Below, piece by piece: positions 37,182 to 46,743 of a stretch of 64,000 bases of DNA. Position 1 is the first letter of the stretch, and the number at the start of each line of letters is the position of its first letter. The notes beneath the pieces are model-generated. The model did not search any database and had not been told where the DNA came from. It saw nothing but the letters and a program-made list of their open reading frames with translations. Position numbers and translations under genes: made by a program. This DNA comes from Leptospiraceae bacterium (GTDB taxonomy: Bacteria; Spirochaetota; Leptospiria; Leptospirales; Leptospiraceae). The stretch covers positions 62,001-126,000 of the forward strand of contig JACKPA010000009.1 of NCBI GenBank assembly GCA_024233865.1. The letters run 5' to 3'.

Positions 37182-37784
37182 ATGGCTTTTGGAACATTTA
37201 AAACATTAGAAGAAGTGTTAATTCGATTTGATATTGAAAGCCAAACTACTGATTTTGTAGATGAAATTCAATTTGAGATTCCGGAAATCTTTTTTAATTT
37301 TATTCAAAAAAATCTCAAAATCAAGAGAAATTATATTAGTGAAAATTCTATTTGCGAATCTATAATTTTTCCAATATTAAATATAATTTCTGATGCTTAT
37401 GATTTACCGTTATGGTCACATGCAAAATTTGATGTATCTCAAGAAGAAGGATTAACCGGAATCCCTGACTTTTTAATAGCACCTATATCTAAAACCGGAG
37501 TTAACTTTACCAGTCCGGTTGTTTGTATATCAGAAGTCAAAAAAGAAAACTTTGATGAGGGATGGACACAAGCGTTATGCGAAATGATAGCTGCACAGAG
37601 GTTTAATGATAATCCACAAAAAATAATCTATGGAATAGCAACAAGCGGTGAAGTCTGGAAATTTGGAAAACTAACGGAAAAACGGTTTATAATAGATTCA
37701 AGAGCCTATTCTGCAACTGCAAACCTACAGCAAGTGCTAAATATTTTAAATTGGTTTTTAGGTGAGGCAAAAAAAAGTTTGTGA
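37182..37784 (+). CDS. PD-(D/E)XK nuclease-like (type I R N-terminal-like) hypothetical protein
   Basis: 200 aa with a good ribosome site (GGAAGGAAATAG). Residues 70-165 contain a nuclease core: a helix with SENSICESIIFPIL, GIPDFLIAP (the Asp) and VVCISEVKKENFDEG (E-x-K), followed by a helix QALCEMIAAQRF. This resembles stand-alone relatives of the HsdR N-terminal domain, common in cyanobacteria and spirochaetes. Single gene, divergent from fliG. No restriction partner is present. Confidence 0.8.
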   Translation: MAFGTFKTLEEVLIRFDIESQTTDFVDEIQFEIPEIFFNFIQKNLKIKRNYISENSICESIIFPILNIISDAYDLPLWSHAKFDVSQEEGLTGIPDFLIAPISKTGVNFTSPVVCISEVKKENFDEGWTQALCEMIAAQRFNDNPQKIIYGIATSGEVWKFGKLTEKRFIIDSRAYSATANLQQVLNILNWFLGEAKKSL

Positions 37785-37824
37785 AAAATTTTACTCCAAC
37801 ATTTGAACAAACTACAGGAGAAAT

Positions 37825-39408
37825 CTAATCAATCTTATTTAACCTTCTATATATGTCCTTATTACTTTTGTAGATATTTATAAATTCTCGAAACAATTCA
37901 TCATAGATTTTCCTGTTGGCAGGATTTGGAGTATAGTTTTCCGAAAATTGGATGTGTCTGGGAATATCTTCAAACTTCATGTACCCTAAACCAACAGATG
38001 CAATATAGGCTGCTCCTTTTAGATTTGCTTGTATCGGGTCTTTTACTTGTTTTATGGGACGATCCAATACGTCAGCCAGAATCTGACTCCATACTTTGGA
38101 GTTTCCACCGCCTCCAATCAGATGCAGATAAGGAAACTTTTGTTTGATAAACTTTTCCAAATAGATAAGAAGCCACCTCGCATTAAAGGCAACTCCTTCA
38201 AATACCGCCCTGAGTAGGTGTCCTCGTGTTGTGTCTAAAGATAGGTTATAAAAGGCAGCTCTTACGGTATGGTCTTCAACGGGAGTACGTTCTCCGAATA
38301 ACCAAGGAGTAAAGATCACCTTATTGCTTCCAGAAGGAACATCCTGTACAATTTTATCAAAGAGTTTGTAGATGTCCCTGACATTTTCTTGTGTTTGTAA
38401 AACATCTTTGTGGTAGAGGATATTGTTTTTTAAAAAGTTCAAACAAGCTCCGGATGTTTCTTGCTCGGTGACAACAAAGTATTTACCGGGAATGGCAGAA
38501 GGTAAAGATGCCATGTTATGAAGTATGTCCGTTTTTTTATAAGGTACATGGCATATCATCCAAGATGATGTACCGATATAAAAATGCCCTTCGTAGTCTC
38601 GGACAGCTCCTGAACCTACGGAAGCTGAATGGATGTCCGCAGAACCAGCCACAACCTTAATTTCATTTGACAGACCAAGTTGGGAAGCAATCTCCGGTTT
38701 GATGTTGCCTATGATGTCAATAGAACTCTTTAAAACGGGCAACTTCTCTTTGTCAATTCCGGACATTTTGATTAAATCATCGTTGTATCGTATATTGGAA
38801 ATGTCCCTGTTGTCGGTCAGCCAATACAGAGTAACGGAATCCGTTGATGCTGCAAATTGTCCTGTAAGTTTAAGGTTCAGAAAGTCTTTTGGCTCTAAGA
38901 ATTTATAGGTATTTCGATAAACATTTGGTAACTGATGTTTGATATACAGGATATGGGCGATGGAGTCTTTCCCAGACTTGCTTGGAATTCCACCCGTAAT
39001 CCGCAACCATTTCTGTAATTTCCATAATCCGTAGCCGGACACTTTGGGAAAACCGTCCGTAGCTTCGTTAGCGTATTGACTCCCTCTGGAATCAAGCCAA
39101 ATGATAGCGTTGTGGAGATGGTTTCCTTCTTTGTCAACAGCTACCGTTCCCGACCATTGGGCAGTACAGGACAAAGCGACAATTTTGTCAGAATAGTTTG
39201 ATTGTCTAAGAAGGAGTTTTTTCAGTATTTTTAAGACTGCTTCCCACCATTCGGTTGGGTTTTGCTCTGCTCCTCCACCTTCGAGCAAAAAAACTTGATT
39301 TGGCTCAAATTCGTAGTCAACAACCTCACCATAAATAGATATAATGGCGGCTTTGGGACCGGATGTCCCCAAATCAATTGTGAGTATGTATTTATCGTTA
39401 TTTAGCAA
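37825..39408 (-). CDS. FGGY-family carbohydrate kinase (xylulokinase-like)
   Basis: 527 aa starting with TTG at 39408; the frame has no better start. Phosphate loop TIDLGTSGPKAAIIS, sugar-binding IIWLDSRG, and the ATP-site HLIGGGGNSKVWSQILADVL are present. FGGY kinases phosphorylate pentoses, glycerol or related sugars with ATP; the length and motifs fit the XylB-like subgroup. Its start overlaps the end of the small interrupted frame upstream. No isomerase or sugar transporter is adjacent. Confidence 0.88.
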   Translation of the reverse strand: MLNNDKYILTIDLGTSGPKAAIISIYGEVVDYEFEPNQVFLLEGGGAEQNPTEWWEAVLKILKKLLLRQSNYSDKIVALSCTAQWSGTVAVDKEGNHLHNAIIWLDSRGSQYANEATDGFPKVSGYGLWKLQKWLRITGGIPSKSGKDSIAHILYIKHQLPNVYRNTYKFLEPKDFLNLKLTGQFAASTDSVTLYWLTDNRDISNIRYNDDLIKMSGIDKEKLPVLKSSIDIIGNIKPEIASQLGLSNEIKVVAGSADIHSASVGSGAVRDYEGHFYIGTSSWMICHVPYKKTDILHNMASLPSAIPGKYFVVTEQETSGACLNFLKNNILYHKDVLQTQENVRDIYKLFDKIVQDVPSGSNKVIFTPWLFGERTPVEDHTVRAAFYNLSLDTTRGHLLRAVFEGVAFNARWLLIYLEKFIKQKFPYLHLIGGGGNSKVWSQILADVLDRPIKQVKDPIQANLKGAAYIASVGLGYMKFEDIPRHIQFSENYTPNPANRKIYDELFREFINIYKSNKDIYRRLNKID

Positions 39409-39680
39409 AAGCCCTTTATTTCCTCTTTGACAAGTAACAGGTTTTTATAAGTCCCTTTTAAGTCTTCCATCTTTGTAGAATCAAAATTTTCACTTTTTGC
39501 TGTAAACCAAGCATTGAAAACGTCTTATTTATGAAATACCCTTTTTATTTTGAATAGTTCATTTAAATTTTCATACGTTATGGAAGAAAAGTTATAATTT
39601 CTTTGTTTTAGAAGCTTTAACCTTTTTAGCTCTTCAATTTCCTCTAGTGTTAAATTTTCCAGAAATTCTTCAAAACTCAT
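39402..39680 (-). pseudogene. Small gene with an in-frame TAA (51 + 40 codons)
   Basis: From the ATG at 39680 (AAGGA ten bases upstream) a 51-codon frame MSFEEFLENLTLEEIEELK... ends at TAA 39525-39527. The same frame then continues for 40 codons without a stop (DVFNAWFTAKSENFDSTKMED) to 39402, overlapping the kinase start. Either a real 51-aa protein with a chance downstream frame, or a 92-codon gene broken by one nonsense mutation. It lies between the TPR gene (14 bp upstream) and the kinase gene on the same strand. No family recognised. Confidence 0.55.
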
Positions 39681-39693
39681 TTCTTTTAATTCC

Positions 39694-41244
39694 TTATGGA
39701 ATAAGTTTATTCAGTAACACTTCCAAGTCTTTTCCGTTTACAAGAATGATTTTATCCTCATTTAGTTGCATTACCTTTTTGGCTCCTAAAGTTAAATCGG
39801 AATCTCCGACTATATATCCAACGGAAGCAGAATTTTCAGCTAAATTTTGTAATAATTCGGTTAAGAAAACGTCTGAAATTTTAATATTTTTCCATTTTCT
39901 GATTTTAAAAACGGCTGTTTCGTTTTCATCTTTAGTATATGTTAAAAAGTTCAACCCATCCGACTCATAACAGGGCAGTTCACGTTTGATTCGATGATTG
40001 TAATAGGCAATAATTTTAGAGCAGATGTTTTTGAAGTGCACTCCACGTAAGGAATTGAATTTGGTAATTTTGTTAATTCCAAGCATACTGAGCTGGTTTA
40101 TAATCTTTTCCCCCTCGTCACTTACAATTCCTCGAATATTTACAGAAACGGTTGATCGTAGACCCGAAAGCTCAAAATATTTATCGTCAGGAAAAGCTTT
40201 ATCAAGCAATTCAGACAATACAATTTGTAAATTGAAACCTCTTTTGGATGGTTGTCCTGGGATGGCATTTTTTTCTTCCAAATCCAACTTGTAATTTGCG
40301 AGGTCTATTATATCTCGATCATCGGGTCGTATACATTCTGCTTCAATTAAGTATTCGCTTGCTTCTTCTATTTTTCCTATTGTTATCATAAACAAAGCAA
40401 CATACATACTGGCTTCGGCTATTTCAAAACTCCATTCATTTTTTTTAGCGATTTCCAAACATAAAAACGCCTGCTTTAATGCAGAATCGAAGTCTTCCAA
40501 GGAGGAGTGTTGCAACATAATAAACTGAATGGCGATGTACCTGATTTCATCCGTATCAATCCTCTGGAGCATCCTATTCGCAATGTCTAGAGCATCTTTG
40601 TGCTTCTTAATTTTTGAAAGTGCTATTGAATACAAAAAAGCAGCAACAGGCGCATTGGAATCCAGATCAAAAGCTCTTTGAAAGTATTCTTTTTCATTGC
40701 CTCTGACAAGAGATGCTGCAATTACACCTTTTGCAATAAAAAACGAAGGATTGTTCATTTTATCTTCTGGAATAGGCTTAAAATACCTTTCTGCGAGTTT
40801 AAACTCTTTTTGACCCAGGGATAAGAAACCCAATCTTAACAAAGCTTCCATATTTTCCGGCTCAAACTCCAAAGTATCTATGTAATTAAAAAATGATTCC
40901 TCAAACATTTCCAATTTATAATAAAGGTCTCCGATTTTATTGTTAATGTACACAGGAGTTATTTCTTTATCATATCTACCTAGCTTCTTAATTTTCTCTA
41001 AAGTAGATGCTTCATTTAAAAAATCTTTTTCCAGAGAATATATTTTAGATAGTAAGAGCAGATTTTTTGTGTTATCAGGGTCTGCATCAAGCCTTTCTCG
41101 AACCAAGGCTCTGGCATCCACAAAATTACCCATAGCAGCTAGAGCCAAAGCTCTATCCATAATATTTAATCTAGACTCTATAACAAAAAACAAGGCAATA
41201 GCTACAACTAAAGCTACCACAACCACTGAAAGGGCTATAATCAT
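39694..41244 (-). CDS. Membrane-anchored TPR protein with Mrr-like C-terminal domain
   Basis: 516 aa. Residues 1-22 form a membrane helix. TPR-like repeats occupy about 25-340 (ALAAMGNFVDARALVRERLD, NKIGDLYYKLEMFEESFFNYI). The C-terminal 130 residues (VSDEGEKIINQLSMLGI, AVFKIRKWKNIKISDVFLTELLQ, GYIVGDSDLTLGAKK, KIILVNGKDLEVLL) follow the layout of Mrr-type restriction domains, with the strand usually holding Q-x-K present as FKIRKW, so the nuclease centre may be degenerate. The Mrr relationship is inferred from pattern. Confidence 0.8.
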   Translation of the reverse strand: MIIALSVVVVALVVAIALFFVIESRLNIMDRALALAAMGNFVDARALVRERLDADPDNTKNLLLLSKIYSLEKDFLNEASTLEKIKKLGRYDKEITPVYINNKIGDLYYKLEMFEESFFNYIDTLEFEPENMEALLRLGFLSLGQKEFKLAERYFKPIPEDKMNNPSFFIAKGVIAASLVRGNEKEYFQRAFDLDSNAPVAAFLYSIALSKIKKHKDALDIANRMLQRIDTDEIRYIAIQFIMLQHSSLEDFDSALKQAFLCLEIAKKNEWSFEIAEASMYVALFMITIGKIEEASEYLIEAECIRPDDRDIIDLANYKLDLEEKNAIPGQPSKRGFNLQIVLSELLDKAFPDDKYFELSGLRSTVSVNIRGIVSDEGEKIINQLSMLGINKITKFNSLRGVHFKNICSKIIAYYNHRIKRELPCYESDGLNFLTYTKDENETAVFKIRKWKNIKISDVFLTELLQNLAENSASVGYIVGDSDLTLGAKKVMQLNEDKIILVNGKDLEVLLNKLIP

Positions 41245-41414
41245 ATACGTACCGACTTTTATTATTTATCCTTTGAATAAATCTTATAACGAAAATTACT
41301 TTTCAATTAGGATTTATTCAGAAAAACTGTAAATTATATAATAGTTCATTTTTTAAAAAACAATTAAAGTATCAAATTGTATTATTTTTTTATAGGTAAA
41401 TATTAGTATCAATT

Positions 41415-42311
41415 ATGGAAATTAAAAAATTTTTAGGTATAGATGTTGGTGGCGGAAGCGTCCGTGGTAGTGTGATAGATAAATCGGGTAAACTTTACCA
41501 TGAAGATAAGATTCAAACCCAAATAGATTGGAAAAATGAGGAATTCCTCCAAGCTTTGATAGGATTGGTTGACAAAATTATAAAAGTCCAGATGCCTGAT
41601 GCCATTGGCATTGGAACCCCTGGTCCAATTGATATGGATTTAGGAACAATTATTAAATCAGCAAACTTATCCTCCCTTAGGAACACTCCGGTTGTATCGT
41701 CTTTAAAAGAAAAATTTAATTTACCGGTCTATTTTAACAATGATGCCAATTGTGCTGCCCTGGGTGAATATTACTTTGGGAAAGGAAAAGGTTCTTCCAA
41801 TGTAATAGTCCTAACCCTGGGTACAGGATTGGGTTGTGGCTGGGTATACAATGGGCAGATTTTTAACGGTTATAAAGGGAATGGAATGGAATCCGGTCAC
41901 ATAACCGTTATTATGCATGGAGCTGCTTGTGGCTGCGGGAAATTCGGTTGTGCAGAAGCCTATTTTAGTGCGACCGGTTTATTAAACCGATACAAAGACA
42001 AAACGGGAGAGGAACTAAAATCAGCAGAAGAGTTTTTCCGCAAAGTTAGTGAGAAAGATGATAATTGTGTAAAAATTTTACAATTTTCTACGGATGTCCT
42101 CGCCGAATTAATAAGAAACCTCATACATGCGGTTAATCCCCAAAAGGTCATTATGGTAGGCGGACTAACAGCTTCTTATAACTTGTTTGAAGAAAGACTG
42201 GTGAATAGAGTAAAAAATATAATTTGGCCTGTATTTAAGGAATATACGGAAATAATGGTAGGAGAAAAAATTGCCGGCTCTTATGGAGCTGCCGCTTTGT
42301 GCTTTGAATGA
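41415..42311 (+). CDS. ROK-family sugar kinase (glucokinase-like)
   Basis: 298 aa. ATP loop GIDVGGGSVRGSVIDKSG, GIGTPGPIDMDLG, catalytic Asp in FNNDANCAALGE, and the ROK zinc motif HGAACGCGKFGCAEAY. The product probably phosphorylates glucose or an N-acetyl sugar. The last bases overlap the ATG of the next gene (ATGA). It heads a four-gene run with a flippase-like protein, a PQQ sugar dehydrogenase and a LtaS-like enzyme. Confidence 0.92.
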   Translation: MEIKKFLGIDVGGGSVRGSVIDKSGKLYHEDKIQTQIDWKNEEFLQALIGLVDKIIKVQMPDAIGIGTPGPIDMDLGTIIKSANLSSLRNTPVVSSLKEKFNLPVYFNNDANCAALGEYYFGKGKGSSNVIVLTLGTGLGCGWVYNGQIFNGYKGNGMESGHITVIMHGAACGCGKFGCAEAYFSATGLLNRYKDKTGEELKSAEEFFRKVSEKDDNCVKILQFSTDVLAELIRNLIHAVNPQKVIMVGGLTASYNLFEERLVNRVKNIIWPVFKEYTEIMVGEKIAGSYGAAALCFE

Positions 42312-43270
42312 AAAGATTTATATTTGGTCTTTTTGTTAGCCTTACATTCGTTGTAATACTCGCCTATAAATTTGATATAGCTGAGTTTGTCAAAATGTGG
42401 GACAAGGTGAACCCTGTTTACCTTGTCCCTGCGGTAATTGGTCAGTTGATGGGCATTGCAATTTTTTCGGTTCGTTGGTACTATCTTGTTGATAAAAAGG
42501 TTAAACTAAAACACTCCATCTCTTCTTCTTATATCGGTTATGCAGCTAATAATGTTTTACCGGCAAGAGGCGGTGATCTTTTTCGAATGTACTATTGTCG
42601 AAACGAGTCCAATGAAAAGTTATTGTCTCTGTTATCCAAGCTGTTTATAGAAAAAGTAATAGATTTTTTGTTTGTGATATTCACCGGAGTTGTCTCCTTT
42701 TCCATATTACAATTTACAAGAGATCAGGAAGGTAGTTATGCGATTTTTACTGTTTCCGGTTTTATCGTTCTATCTCTAACTCTTTCACTTTATCTTTTAC
42801 GGTATAAAAATCGAATGTTAAGGAGAATTATAATTTGGTTTTTCTTGAAAATTCATCGAACTTATTTTTATCGCCGCAACCTTGGAAGTCACATCTTGGA
42901 TATGGAAGAGTTTTTGAAAATAAAAAATTTCGTTTTTCCGATTTTTCTAACCTTAGTTATGTGGCTTATGTACTGTATAGCCTATTATTATTCCATTGCC
43001 ATGTTACAAATAGACATGTCTCTTGCGGAAATGGTTTTTATTATATTTTTAGGTTCTATGAGTTTTGCAGTACCTTCTGCTCCATCTGCAATTGGAGTTT
43101 ATCATGCTTCTATTGTATCCGGTTTTATGATTTTAAAAAAATCTTCTCAAGTCGGACTCATGTTTGCAACTTATATGCACTTATTTATTTTCACAACCGT
43201 ATCCATATCTGGTTTGGTATTCTATGTATACTGGGTATATAGAAGAAGACATAAATTTATGGGAATATAA
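42308..43270 (+). CDS. UPF0104/lysylphosphatidylglycerol-synthase transmembrane-domain protein
   Basis: 320 aa, about eight helices, no catalytic soluble domain. Typical segments are SSYIGYAANNVLPARGGDLF (loop with conserved Arg and Gly) and FAVPSAPSAIGVYHASIVSG near the end. The family includes the flippase domain of MprF and AglD-like proteins, so movement of a lipid-linked molecule is plausible. It overlaps the ROK gene by 4 bp and precedes the dehydrogenase by 3 bp. Confidence 0.88.
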   Translation: MKRFIFGLFVSLTFVVILAYKFDIAEFVKMWDKVNPVYLVPAVIGQLMGIAIFSVRWYYLVDKKVKLKHSISSSYIGYAANNVLPARGGDLFRMYYCRNESNEKLLSLLSKLFIEKVIDFLFVIFTGVVSFSILQFTRDQEGSYAIFTVSGFIVLSLTLSLYLLRYKNRMLRRIIIWFFLKIHRTYFYRRNLGSHILDMEEFLKIKNFVFPIFLTLVMWLMYCIAYYYSIAMLQIDMSLAEMVFIIFLGSMSFAVPSAPSAIGVYHASIVSGFMILKKSSQVGLMFATYMHLFIFTTVSISGLVFYVYWVYRRRHKFMGI

Positions 43271-43273
43271 ACC

Positions 43274-44578
43274 ATGTTATCTTGGAAATATAAAAGCAAT
43301 TTAAGAAGCAAACACTCTACACTCACTTTTAAAATGTCAACTCTATTTTTGTTTTGTGTCTTGTTAAATTTTAGTAGTTGTAGCTATTTAAGGGCACAGT
43401 TAGTGAAGATATTTTCTAAAGAATACAAAACCGAAGATTCCTCTCCTCAATTAAAATCAGTATTTATAGGGAAAGATACAAATCGCAAGAGAATAAATAT
43501 TCAACTGAAACCTATTTTTCAAGTTGTACAACCGACAGACATCCAATTTCCACCGGATACGGATTCTCAAATGATAATTTTGGAAAAAAAGGGTAAAATG
43601 ATCTTGTATGACTGGAATGAAAACAAAAGCAAAGAACTGGTAAAAGTAGACGTAATCTCTGAAAGCGAGCAAGGGCTTTTGGGAATTGCCTTTCATCCGA
43701 ATTTTCAAAACAACGGTAATTTTTACCTAAACTATAACAAAAAAATAGAAGAATCCGATTACAGTATAGTAGAAGAATGGAAATTTCAAAATGCAAAAGA
43801 CTTGTTTCATTCGGAAGTTGCAGCAGTGAAAATTATCATGGAAGTAAAACAACCTTATGCCAATCACAACGCGGGGCAGTTGGCGTTTGGACCTGATGGA
43901 ATGATGTATATTGGTTGGGGAGACGGAGGTTGGAGAGCTGACCCTGAAAACAACGGACAAAATCCCAAAACGTTTTTAGGCTCCATGCTACGGATCGATG
44001 TGAATAAGAGGGAGAATGAAAAACCTTACGCAATTCCTTCGGATAATCCTTTTACGGATAGCAAAGCCTACAAACCGGAAATTTGGGCTATAGGTCTACG
44101 GAATCCTTGGCGTTATTCTTTTTCACCCGACGGAAGACTGATCGCTTCTGACGTTGGGCAAGACAAATGGGAAGAAATCAATATTATAGATAAAGGCAAA
44201 AACTACGGATGGAACGTTTTGGAAGGATTCCATTGCTTTGTGAATGAGAATTGTGATACAGCTAAATACGCTCCACCCGTTTATGAATACGACCGAGAAG
44301 AGGGAAACTGCGTCACCGGAGGTTATGTATATACTGGAAAAGAAATTCCCGAATTGTCTGGAAAATACGTTTTTGGCGATTTTATCACAGGTCGTATATG
44401 GGCTTTCGATTTACCGATAACTTCTACTGAAAAAGTAAAGGAGATATTCACTCTTGGAAAATGGAATATCTTAATTTCTACATTTGGTAGAGACAACAAA
44501 GGTGAAATTTATGCCTCGGACTATCAAACGGGTAAAATATTTAAAATATACAATGACTATAGTAATAAAAAGGATTAA
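43274..44578 (+). CDS. PQQ-dependent sugar dehydrogenase (soluble GDH/YliI-type), lipoprotein
   Basis: 434 aa. An N-terminal hydrophobic stretch MSTLFLFCVLLNFSSC suggests a lipoprotein; the true start may be this internal Met at residue 21. Six-bladed propeller motifs are GLLGIAFHPNF, HNAGQLAFGPDGMMYIGWGDGG, WAIGLRNPWRYSFSPDG, VGQDKWEEINII, NYGWNVLEG and YVFGDFITGRIWAFD. The Asn-Pro/Arg cluster fits PQQ binding, and aldoses would be oxidised in the periplasm. PQQ-making genes are not in the window, so the cofactor might be scavenged. Confidence 0.9.
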   Translation: MLSWKYKSNLRSKHSTLTFKMSTLFLFCVLLNFSSCSYLRAQLVKIFSKEYKTEDSSPQLKSVFIGKDTNRKRINIQLKPIFQVVQPTDIQFPPDTDSQMIILEKKGKMILYDWNENKSKELVKVDVISESEQGLLGIAFHPNFQNNGNFYLNYNKKIEESDYSIVEEWKFQNAKDLFHSEVAAVKIIMEVKQPYANHNAGQLAFGPDGMMYIGWGDGGWRADPENNGQNPKTFLGSMLRIDVNKRENEKPYAIPSDNPFTDSKAYKPEIWAIGLRNPWRYSFSPDGRLIASDVGQDKWEEINIIDKGKNYGWNVLEGFHCFVNENCDTAKYAPPVYEYDREEGNCVTGGYVYTGKEIPELSGKYVFGDFITGRIWAFDLPITSTEKVKEIFTLGKWNILISTFGRDNKGEIYASDYQTGKIFKIYNDYSNKKD

Positions 44579-44585
44579 GCAAAGT

Positions 44586-46571
44586 ATGTTAAACAAATTT
44601 AAAAACCTACCTTTTTATATCAAATACCTCTTAGCGTTGATGTCAGTGTCTATGGTGTTGTTGTTTGTATATCGTATAACGTTTTATTTTATGTATTCCT
44701 ATCGAATCAAAGATTCAAGCTATTATACCGTATTTAAGGCGTTTTTGGTGGGCATTCGTTTTGACATTATGGCGACGACTTTTTTGATTGGTCCTTTTTT
44801 ATTACTTGCTTCCATTCATTACTTAAACCGATGGGTAATGTACCGTCTTGTGTGGAAAAGTATCCCTGTTTTTTTTGTAGTTCTTTCTACTATATTATCT
44901 GGAGTTGATTTGATCTACTATGAAAACGGAAACAAGCACATAGGATATGAAGCTTATGCTTACTTGGGAGGTGATTTGGTGCCCCTCATTCGATCAGCGA
45001 TGGAGCAAAGTCTGACTCTGTTTTTGCTTGCCATAATCGGTTTGGTTTTATTTATTTTTTTGATTTCTTATTTTATAAAAAAGATTCCGTATACTCACCA
45101 AAACATTCCCTTCGTTAGAGCTATGATAACATTTTTCATTGTGTCGGCATTTGTTTTGTTGGGAGCAAGAGGAGGTTGGCAGCAGAGTCCCCTACGAACA
45201 AGCGATGCCATTATTTCCAATGAAACAATCGTAAACGATCTGGGGTTAAATCCGGTGTTTACAACCATTATGGATATGAAAGTCTCTCACATCACAAAAC
45301 GCCACAAAATGGATATATTGCAAGCTGCCAAGATTGTCAGGGAAGAAATTAAGTATCCGGGAGCTGAATTTATAAGCCTAAAGTATCCGCTGCTTCGAAA
45401 AACAAAAAAAACAAAAACAGACGAACTCCCCAATATAGTAGTTGTTATTTTGGAAGGATGGACAGGGCGTTTTATAAAACCTATAACGAAAGGAATTGTA
45501 GACGGAAAGGAAGTTACACCATATTTCAATGCGTTTTTAAAAGAAGGGCTTTTTTTTAAGAATTTTTTTGCTACCGGCGGACGAACTACAAACGGACTTA
45601 TGGCAATTATCGGAGGTATACCGGATAGACCCGGACTTACCGCAGTACGAACTCAGCACATTATGAACCGATTTTCCGGCTTGGGAGCTATTCTGAAAAC
45701 CGTCGGATATAAAACCTTGTTTGTTACGGGAACAGACCTAAGCTTTAACAACAAAGGGAAAATCATGTACCACTGGGGGTTTGATAGGTTGATTGGAAAA
45801 AAAAAGATAGATGAATTGAAAAAATACGAACCTCAAGCCTGGAGCTTTAGTGATAAGGTTATTTTGGAAGTGCTGCATGAGGAAATGCTAAAGTTTCCCC
45901 AGAACCAACCTTTTGTAGCGGCAGTTCACACCGGTTCTACCCACTACCCTTACCAAACACCGGAAAAGAAATATGAGATTTTTAACCAATCCACTAGAGA
46001 TTTTGAATACTTAAACTCTCTCCACTATGCAGATGGAATGATTTATGAATTTATGGAAAAAGTAAAAAAGTCACCCTATTTTGAAAATACTCTGTTTTTC
46101 TTTGCTTCTGACCATAGCCACCACCGTTATTTGAACTATTATGAAGATCGGAATGTTCCTTTTTTAATTTATGCTCCTGGATTGGTTGAGCCTGGAATAC
46201 GGGATGATATAGCATCGCATCTGGATATACTCCCAACCATCTTAGGTAAAATTGGGAGAGAATTCTATTTTTCCAATATGGGTCGAGATTTGCTCCAAGT
46301 AAAGGCAGGTTCCGCTTACTTTGCTTATGGAAACTTGTTTGGATGGATTGAAGAAGATAACTTCTATTTTCAATCGGTAGAAGGAGGGGTAGGCGAAAGC
46401 TTTACGGTAGGACCTCCTTTTTTAGATACCAAACGCTGTAAAATCAACCTTATGCTGTGTGAAAAGCACTATATAAAGACAAAGGCTTTTTTAAACTTGA
46501 GTTATCACCTTTTGAATGATAATAAAATTTTTCCCGATGAGGCGGAAATATTGCTACTTAGTCAAGAATAA
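44586..46571 (+). CDS. LTA synthase-like sulfatase-family membrane enzyme
   Basis: 661 aa from the ATG at 44586; a longer frame begins inside the dehydrogenase gene. Five transmembrane helices occupy residues 15-220, followed by an extracellular sulfatase-fold domain. Catalytic Thr is in GRTTNGLMAI, metal-site residues in VVVILEGWTG, HTGSTHYPYQTP and FFASDHSHHR. LtaS-type enzymes transfer glycerol phosphate from phosphatidylglycerol; in Gram-negatives relatives make osmoregulated or decorated glycans. It follows the dehydrogenase by 7 bp. Confidence 0.9.
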   Translation: MLNKFKNLPFYIKYLLALMSVSMVLLFVYRITFYFMYSYRIKDSSYYTVFKAFLVGIRFDIMATTFLIGPFLLLASIHYLNRWVMYRLVWKSIPVFFVVLSTILSGVDLIYYENGNKHIGYEAYAYLGGDLVPLIRSAMEQSLTLFLLAIIGLVLFIFLISYFIKKIPYTHQNIPFVRAMITFFIVSAFVLLGARGGWQQSPLRTSDAIISNETIVNDLGLNPVFTTIMDMKVSHITKRHKMDILQAAKIVREEIKYPGAEFISLKYPLLRKTKKTKTDELPNIVVVILEGWTGRFIKPITKGIVDGKEVTPYFNAFLKEGLFFKNFFATGGRTTNGLMAIIGGIPDRPGLTAVRTQHIMNRFSGLGAILKTVGYKTLFVTGTDLSFNNKGKIMYHWGFDRLIGKKKIDELKKYEPQAWSFSDKVILEVLHEEMLKFPQNQPFVAAVHTGSTHYPYQTPEKKYEIFNQSTRDFEYLNSLHYADGMIYEFMEKVKKSPYFENTLFFFASDHSHHRYLNYYEDRNVPFLIYAPGLVEPGIRDDIASHLDILPTILGKIGREFYFSNMGRDLLQVKAGSAYFAYGNLFGWIEEDNFYFQSVEGGVGESFTVGPPFLDTKRCKINLMLCEKHYIKTKAFLNLSYHLLNDNKIFPDEAEILLLSQE

Positions 46572-46743
46572 TTTACGATCAATTCTAATTCTCTATTTTA
46601 ATTAGGAAAAAAATTGTTGTAAAAAAATCCAAAATTCGATAATTGTATTTATATTATCCATGGGGTGAAATAGAGAAATATTAATTGAGTTGATTTTAAA
46701 TGATAGTATAAAATTGAGACAATATATATGGATTTGAAAAGCT

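Noticed and set aside
39525..39527. Programmed read-through or selenocysteine
   Set aside because: The stop is TAA, not TGA, and no structural element is seen nearby.
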